Origin: Flavobacteriales bacterium
Lineage (GTDB): Bacteria > Bacteroidota > Bacteroidia > Flavobacteriales_F > PHOS-HE28
NCBI GenBank assembly: GCA_016700415.1
Contig: CP065018.1
Location: forward strand, 2,796,001 to 2,860,000
DNA: 64,000 bases
Direction of reading: 5' to 3'
This document shows, piece after piece, positions 59,483 to 64,000 of this stretch. Position 1 is the stretch's first letter; each line of letters starts with the position of its first letter. The notes beneath the pieces are model-generated. The model did no database searches, was not told where the DNA came from, and saw only the letters and a list, made by a program, of their open reading frames with translations. The position numbers and the translations under genes are program-made.

Positions 59483-62089
59483 TCAATGGGCGACCATGAA
59501 GCTGCCACGGGCGATCGCCGCACCCTGGTCCAAGATGCGGTAGAGGTACATGCCCGTACCCAATCGCTCCGTGCCCACAATAGCGTTCCCCTTGTTGAAC
59601 TGCTGTTCCAGCACCGTTCTTCCGGCCGCGTCCGTCACCATCAGGTCCAGTGCCCCCGTATGCCCCACGGCAATATGGAGAAGGTCGTCGGCCGGCTGTG
59701 GGTAGATCCGGACGGCCATTGAAGTGGGCACCTCATCGATCCCGGCGGTCCCGAACATCAGGGTGACACAATAGTCTTCCGTCTCGCCGTAGTCGTAGGT
59801 GGTGCAGCCGTTGTCCGGGGCCGCATTGTACTTCATCACCACCCGCATCCGCGCAGGACCGGCGGTGGCGGTGGCGGGGACGGTGAGGATGCCGTTCAGC
59901 TCCTCGGTCACCGTATTGCCGGCATCGAATATCAGTTCGTCGGGCGTGAACTGCCCGTTGCGGTCCATGTCCAGCCACACGGTGAAGTATTCCGGATAAT
60001 GTGCACTGGTGGCATAGCCGGGGGTGAGAATGATCGGATATGGCAGGTCGATGGAGAGCCCCGTGGTCTGTTCCGTGGTGGTGATGTCCGCATAACCTCC
60101 ATCGCTTCCGGAGGTCCGGTCGATGCCGTTCACCTTCACCCGGGTGATCCATTCCGTAGCGGCGCTGCTACCCCGGCTGGTGCAGAACACACCTTCAACA
60201 CACTGGCCACATCCCGGGACATGCAGCGCCGTGGAAGTGGACCAATCAGCCGTTGTGCCGTCGCAGGTGCTGCGCATCTGCACCTCGATGTCCGAGCACG
60301 GGGCCAGACCGGAGATCGTGGTGTTGTTCCCGCTGAGGCCATCCAGCTCCGTCCATGGAAAAGTGCCCAAAACACGGTAGCGCAGGTCATAGGCGTTGGA
60401 CGCGAGCACGGTGGTCCATGCGATGGTCGCGCCCATGGTATCGACCGCCGTTGCCGTGATACTGAGCGGGGCGGTGCAGCAGCCTTCGGTGGTCCAGAGG
60501 AGCGTGGGGCTGAACGCGCTCACATCGGTGCCGCAATCGGCTGCTACTTGGAACTCATAGGCTTGGCATACGGCAAGACCGGTGAGCGCTAGCTCGGGGC
60601 TTGTGCTCCCGGGGACCGTGGTCCATTCCGTGCTGCCCGGAAGGCGGTAGCGCAGAGCATATGTTCCCGGCAATGCGCTCCAGCCGATCACGGCCTCCCC
60701 GATGGCATTGCTGGTGGCCGTGAGGTTGTACGGTACCGGACAGGCAGCGCAACTGTCCATCAGCAGTTGCACGCTGTTATAGGCATTGATGCGCCCTCCG
60801 GTGACCGTGTTCCCCGGCAGGTTGCCCACTTGGTCCACACCGGCGAACAGGGCTTCGCGCACCCGTAGTGCGGCCTCCTCCGGGTCGTTGTGGGCGATGG
60901 AGGCCAAACTGACGCAAGGCACGCTGTACATCAGGGCGATCACCCCGGCGGTAAGCGGGCTGGCGAACGAGGTGCCGTTGGCGGAACCGGTGCCCCCACC
61001 GATGTGCGTCGTGAACACGCCAGCTCCCGGGGCACCCACATCAACGGTGGTGGCACCATAGCCGGAGAAGGTCCGCACGTCGCTGCTGTTGGTGGCGGTA
61101 ACGCTGATCATAAAATCGCTTGGGCAGGCCGTGGGCAGGTCGCCGACCACGTCCACGTCCACGTTATTGTTAGTGGTGGAACCGCAGTTGAGCACACCGG
61201 CCGTTCCCAGCGTGTCGTACACCGCGCACCAGAGCGGGGCGTCCGCAGGCTGCCCGCCGTCCACGCCCCAACTGGCGTTCGTGGCCACGATGAAGGCGCC
61301 TTTCGCACCATTGGTGGAATTGTAAAGCCTGCGCATGATCAAGGGGTAGGTATAAGCCGTGATCACGTTGGCCTCTTCGGCATCCTGATAGTTCACCGGC
61401 ATCATCTTCACGTGCCAGTTGGCGCCTACCACTAAGCTGTCGTTGTTGCCCACGGCACCGATCATGCCGGCCACCTCCGTGCCGTGCCCGCCGGAATAGA
61501 CCGCGTCGTTCCCGGCCACGGGATCCCAGCCGCGCACATCGTCCACATAGCCGTTGCCGTCATCGTCAATCCCGTTGCCCGGGATCTCCCCACGGTTGAT
61601 CCAAGCGTTCGCGGCCAGATCCGGATGGCCCAGGTCCGCTTTTTCAATGATCGCCACCACGATGGTATCGCCCGCGGCCGTAACACCACCGGTGGTGATG
61701 TCCCAAGCCAGTTCGCTTTGGATGTTCTGGTGCTGCCACTGCTGCCCGAACTGCGGGTCGTCCGGCGTGTTCCGTTCCATCACGATATGATTGTTCTGTG
61801 CAAGCTGTACGGCCGGATGGCCTTGGAACGTCCGCAGCATCACTGCCTGGTCCACCGCGGCGGTATCGAAATGGAAGAGCCACGCCCGCATCGGTGCGGA
61901 CACCTCCCTCATCAGGTGAAGCGAAGTGGATCTACCGTCCACGATAGCCAGATCCTTCACCACATCGTCCGGGGTGGCTCCGGGGCGCAGCATCGTAAGG
62001 ATGTCGCCGGGTACGATGGCGGCTTGTGGGAGCACCGTGGCGGCACATCCCGACAGGAACAGGAAAAACAGGGATCTCTTCAGGAGCAT
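59483..62089 (-). CDS. S8 subtilisin-like T9SS protease with fibronectin-type and GEVED domains
   Basis: An 868-aa secreted protein: signal peptide (SLFFLFLSGCAATVL), pro-region, then a peptidase S8 domain (about 105-440). The expected Asp motif reads VVAIIEKADLGHPDL, with Glu149 in place of Asp. His202 (GGHGTEVAGM), oxyanion Asn271 (TNASWGVDGG) and Ser374 (GTSFASPLTAG) are in place. Two Cys-containing fibronectin-type-III domains follow (VPYNLTATSNAIGEAVIGWS; APLSITATAVDTMGATIAW), then a GEVED domain (YPEYFTVWLDMDRNGQFTPD, then YDYGETEDYCV) and a T9SS domain (VRIYPQPADDLLHIAVGH). It is predicted to be displayed or released outside the cell. Activity depends on whether Glu serves as Asp. Confidence 0.9.
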   Translation of the reverse strand: MLLKRSLFFLFLSGCAATVLPQAAIVPGDILTMLRPGATPDDVVKDLAIVDGRSTSLHLMREVSAPMRAWLFHFDTAAVDQAVMLRTFQGHPAVQLAQNNHIVMERNTPDDPQFGQQWQHQNIQSELAWDITTGGVTAAGDTIVVAIIEKADLGHPDLAANAWINRGEIPGNGIDDDGNGYVDDVRGWDPVAGNDAVYSGGHGTEVAGMIGAVGNNDSLVVGANWHVKMMPVNYQDAEEANVITAYTYPLIMRRLYNSTNGAKGAFIVATNASWGVDGGQPADAPLWCAVYDTLGTAGVLNCGSTTNNNVDVDVVGDLPTACPSDFMISVTATNSSDVRTFSGYGATTVDVGAPGAGVFTTHIGGGTGSANGTSFASPLTAGVIALMYSVPCVSLASIAHNDPEEAALRVREALFAGVDQVGNLPGNTVTGGRINAYNSVQLLMDSCAACPVPYNLTATSNAIGEAVIGWSALPGTYALRYRLPGSTEWTTVPGSTSPELALTGLAVCQAYEFQVAADCGTDVSAFSPTLLWTTEGCCTAPLSITATAVDTMGATIAWTTVLASNAYDLRYRVLGTFPWTELDGLSGNNTTISGLAPCSDIEVQMRSTCDGTTADWSTSTALHVPGCGQCVEGVFCTSRGSSAATEWITRVKVNGIDRTSGSDGGYADITTTEQTTGLSIDLPYPIILTPGYATSAHYPEYFTVWLDMDRNGQFTPDELIFDAGNTVTEELNGILTVPATATAGPARMRVVMKYNAAPDNGCTTYDYGETEDYCVTLMFGTAGIDEVPTSMAVRIYPQPADDLLHIAVGHTGALDLMVTDAAGRTVLEQQFNKGNAIVGTERLGTGMYLYRILDQGAAIARGSFMVAH

Positions 62090-62176
62090 GGTCCAAAATT
62101 AGACGCTCCGGGCTTGGCATTCGTGGCCCGGGTCCATCAGGACTTAATGATTATTCTTGCGTGAAATTCGACCACC

Positions 62177-62911
62177 ATGAGCAGCATGGGAAGATCCATC
62201 GTATTAGCATTTGCACTTTTAATGTCGCTTGCCGCCATGGCCCAAAAAGGCATGCAGGATGTTGTTTACCTGAAGAACGGCAGCATCATCCGCGGAATGG
62301 TGATCGAGCAGGTGCCCGGTGTTTCCATCAAGGTGGAGACTGCGGACAAGAGCGTCTTCGTATATCCGATGGATGAGGTGGAGAAGATCACGAAGGAGCC
62401 GGCCGTGAGGTCCTCCGTGGCGAACGCCGGGATCGGGAAAGGCTATGAGGGCCTGGTGCAGGTGGGTTATGGCATCGGCGTGGGACTGTACGGGGAGGAC
62501 CGGGCGAAATTCAATTTCATCAACGGCTACCGTTTCAACCCCCACTTGATGACCGGTATCGGCGTGGGCGTCAGGGCTTACACGGGTTCCGGCGAGACCA
62601 CGTTGTTCGTGCCCTTCTTCCTGCATGTTCGCTACACCCCCTTGGACCGTAAGATCTCGCCCTATTTAGCGGTTGACTTCGGCACATCCTTCAATGCCTC
62701 GGAAGATTTCAGGACGGAGGGGATCATGCTGAACGCGGGTCTTGGCGTGAGCATCCGGACCGGGGAAAGCACGGCCCTGCTGCTCGGCTTTGGGCTGGAT
62801 CTGCAAAAGCACAGTGTTTACGAGCTGATGCGGATCAATTATCGCAACGAGCTCGTTGAACGCGGCGTGAACTCGAGTGCCTTGAGCTTCAACGTCGGAT
62901 TCTCCTTCTGA
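62177..62911 (+). CDS. Outer membrane beta-barrel protein
   Basis: A 244-aa exported protein. Signal peptide SIVLAFALLMSLAAMAQ, then a small N-terminal beta segment QDVVYLKNGSIIRGMVIEQV that is common in Bacteroidota barrels, then strands with aromatic girdles (FINGYRFNPHLMTGIGVGVR, LFVPFFLHVRYTPLDRKISP) and a C-terminal LSFNVGFSF ending in Phe. It should sit in the outer membrane; its cargo or role is unknown. The first ATG at 62177 is taken. Confidence 0.8.
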   Translation: MSSMGRSIVLAFALLMSLAAMAQKGMQDVVYLKNGSIIRGMVIEQVPGVSIKVETADKSVFVYPMDEVEKITKEPAVRSSVANAGIGKGYEGLVQVGYGIGVGLYGEDRAKFNFINGYRFNPHLMTGIGVGVRAYTGSGETTLFVPFFLHVRYTPLDRKISPYLAVDFGTSFNASEDFRTEGIMLNAGLGVSIRTGESTALLLGFGLDLQKHSVYELMRINYRNELVERGVNSSALSFNVGFSF

Positions 62912-62925
62912 CGTGGGAACCCGCC

Positions 62926-64000
62926 TTACCGCTGCAGGAGAACGCGCACCGACCCCATGCCTTCATCCGCTTGGAACCGGAGCAGGTAAATGCCGTCCGG
63001 CACCTCTTTCCCGAACGTGAATTCCACGCTTCCGTGCGCATCACGAATGCTCTTTTCCGCGACCATGTGCCCGTCCATGGCGATCATCCGTAAGGCCACC
63101 TTCCCTTCTAACCTTGGATCGATCACTTGTACCTGGTCCGTTGCCGGTTGAGGGAATACGCGCGTTTCCGGCGGACTTTGTTCCGCGATACCGGTGACCG
63201 AACAGTTGGACGGACCACTGGCCAACGGTTCCAGGAAAGCGGCGATGTTGGCGGCACGCTGGACCAGGTTGCCCGGCGCATGATAGCTGCCGTTGTTGCC
63301 GTACCGTATGCAATCGATCACAGCGATGTCGCTGTTGAAGGGATCGCAGGAGATGAAGTCCGTGGTGAAATTGGGCGGATCGGGCATCGCCTCGAACGTG
63401 GCCTTGATCGCATTACTGCCGAGAATGATGGGATAGGTGTAGTGCCATGGAGTTGCTCCGAGGTTGCAGTATCCGGACATGGTCTGGTACGGCCTTCCGA
63501 CGTTGAAGGGGACGATGCCATCGCAGCTCTGATGGAAGAGGTAGACGCTCGGTGTATCCACGCCCTGCCACCAGTCCAGTGCGATCGCATCCGTGGGCAC
63601 GCCGCCGAACAGGTTCACCACGCCACGGACGCGCGCATCCGTCCCGTTCAGGTTCAACGTGCCGTCAACGGGGCCAAGGTCAGGACGTTGGAGCATGGTG
63701 CCGGTCGGGGTCCATGTCTGCAGCCCGCAGGCGTAGCCGGTCTGGTTCAGCAGGTTCGCGCCGGGCACGGGCGCGTCGGGGAGATCACCGCAGGAGGCGG
63801 GTTTTTCCTCCGGCCGGTCCAAGAAGCCCACCGCCAGCGCGTTGAAACCACCGGCGCTCTCACCGCCCACGAAGGTCTTATCAGCGCAGGTACTGTCGAT
63901 GTCAGCACGCGCTTTCAGCCAGCGGATCGCCCCCTTCACGTCCTGTTGCGCCCGGTAGAGCGCCCGCACCATTTCCAAGGTGTCCGCCGCGTACAGGCTG
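62926..64000 (-). CDS. Alpha/beta hydrolase (esterase-like) with T9SS sorting domain, partial at window edge
   Basis: The frame is open to the right edge, so the N-terminus and signal peptide lie outside; 358 codons are seen. The nucleophile elbow is VGGESAGGFNALAV (Ser in GESAG), near residue 46 of the visible part. Later DTPSVYLFHQSCDGIVPFNV (catalytic Asp region) and a probable His in the GATPWHYT or NGSYHAPG segments follow. The end from about VFPQPATDQVQVIDPRLEGK to GIYLLRFQADEGMG is a T9SS sorting domain. It is likely a secreted carboxylesterase or depolymerase-like enzyme; the substrate is unknown. Convergent with the outer-membrane barrel gene. Confidence 0.82.
   Translation of the reverse strand, partial: SLYAADTLEMVRALYRAQQDVKGAIRWLKARADIDSTCADKTFVGGESAGGFNALAVGFLDRPEEKPASCGDLPDAPVPGANLLNQTGYACGLQTWTPTGTMLQRPDLGPVDGTLNLNGTDARVRGVVNLFGGVPTDAIALDWWQGVDTPSVYLFHQSCDGIVPFNVGRPYQTMSGYCNLGATPWHYTYPIILGSNAIKATFEAMPDPPNFTTDFISCDPFNSDIAVIDCIRYGNNGSYHAPGNLVQRAANIAAFLEPLASGPSNCSVTGIAEQSPPETRVFPQPATDQVQVIDPRLEGKVALRMIAMDGHMVAEKSIRDAHGSVEFTFGKEVPDGIYLLRFQADEGMGSVRVLLQR

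Overview
The window is GC-rich bacterial chromosome from a member of the Bacteroidota, most likely a Flavobacteriales-type lineage. The support is several secreted proteins with type IX secretion (T9SS) C-terminal sorting domains, families largely restricted to this phylum (DUF4270, DUF4271, DUF3109, the MSRAEKRYFK TPR-like family), the glycogen-synthase-like/panC neighbourhood, Reg_prop/Y_Y_Y/LytS sensor kinases, and TAnnTTTG-type -7 promoter boxes. No rRNA operon, prophage or CRISPR array was seen. The only complete RNA gene is one tRNA-Leu(CAA).

Layout. 1-10 kb: partial class II glutamine amidotransferase, DUF1003 membrane protein, an isolated nuoG-nuoH-nuoI block of complex I, thiL, dxs and a T9SS cargo protein. 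10-21 kb: zeta-toxin-like kinase with a 51-aa partner, a short beta-mannosidase, a TPR-like protein, a lipoprotein, a LytTR regulator/LytS-type kinase pair, then radA with a duplicated 3' end. 21-32 kb: panC/UPF0104-like/rfaE2/radA on the minus strand, diverging from the glycogen-synthase-like/DUF4270/glmS group; TM2 protein, sod, a lipoprotein, and a S41 protease/dCMP deaminase pair. 31.7-33 kb: tRNA-Leu flanked by a GIY-YIG gene and by seven tandem units that each begin with a 5' fragment of the tRNA. 33-37 kb: RCC1/T9SS protein, a VapBC-like module with a frameshifted PIN toxin, glyS. 37.2-41.6 kb: a compact four-gene operon (WYL regulator, AAA+ ATPase fused to an M41-type HExxH domain, two unknown proteins). 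41.7-50.7 kb: DUF3109, an FAD oxidoreductase, and a run of secreted proteins, the first preceded by a 13-C tract. 50.7-64 kb: acyl-CoA dehydrogenase, DUF4271/hemD/rnpA/yidD/ctpA housekeeping block, O-antigen-ligase-like gene, two glycosyltransferases, a subtilisin-like T9SS protease, an outer-membrane protein and a partial T9SS esterase.

How it works together. Most genes are housekeeping: respiration (nuoGHI), thiamine and isoprenoid supply (thiL, dxs), pantothenate (panC), amino sugars (glmS), haem (hemD), RNA processing and membrane insertion (rnpA, yidD), and surface polysaccharide (rfaE2, GT9, GT2, ligase). Interspersed are exported proteins aimed at the T9SS.

Most unusual parts: (1) the WYL / AAA+-M41 / two-unknown operon, which looks like an accessory system whose function I cannot name, with defence as one possibility; (2) the tRNA-Leu 5'-fragment array and the neighbouring GIY-YIG gene bracketed by copies of the tRNA 3' end; (3) a poly-C tract positioned so that losing one C would fuse an upstream ATG to a surface-protein reading frame; (4) abundant small dispersed repeats, two of which supply the C-terminus of an adjacent gene.
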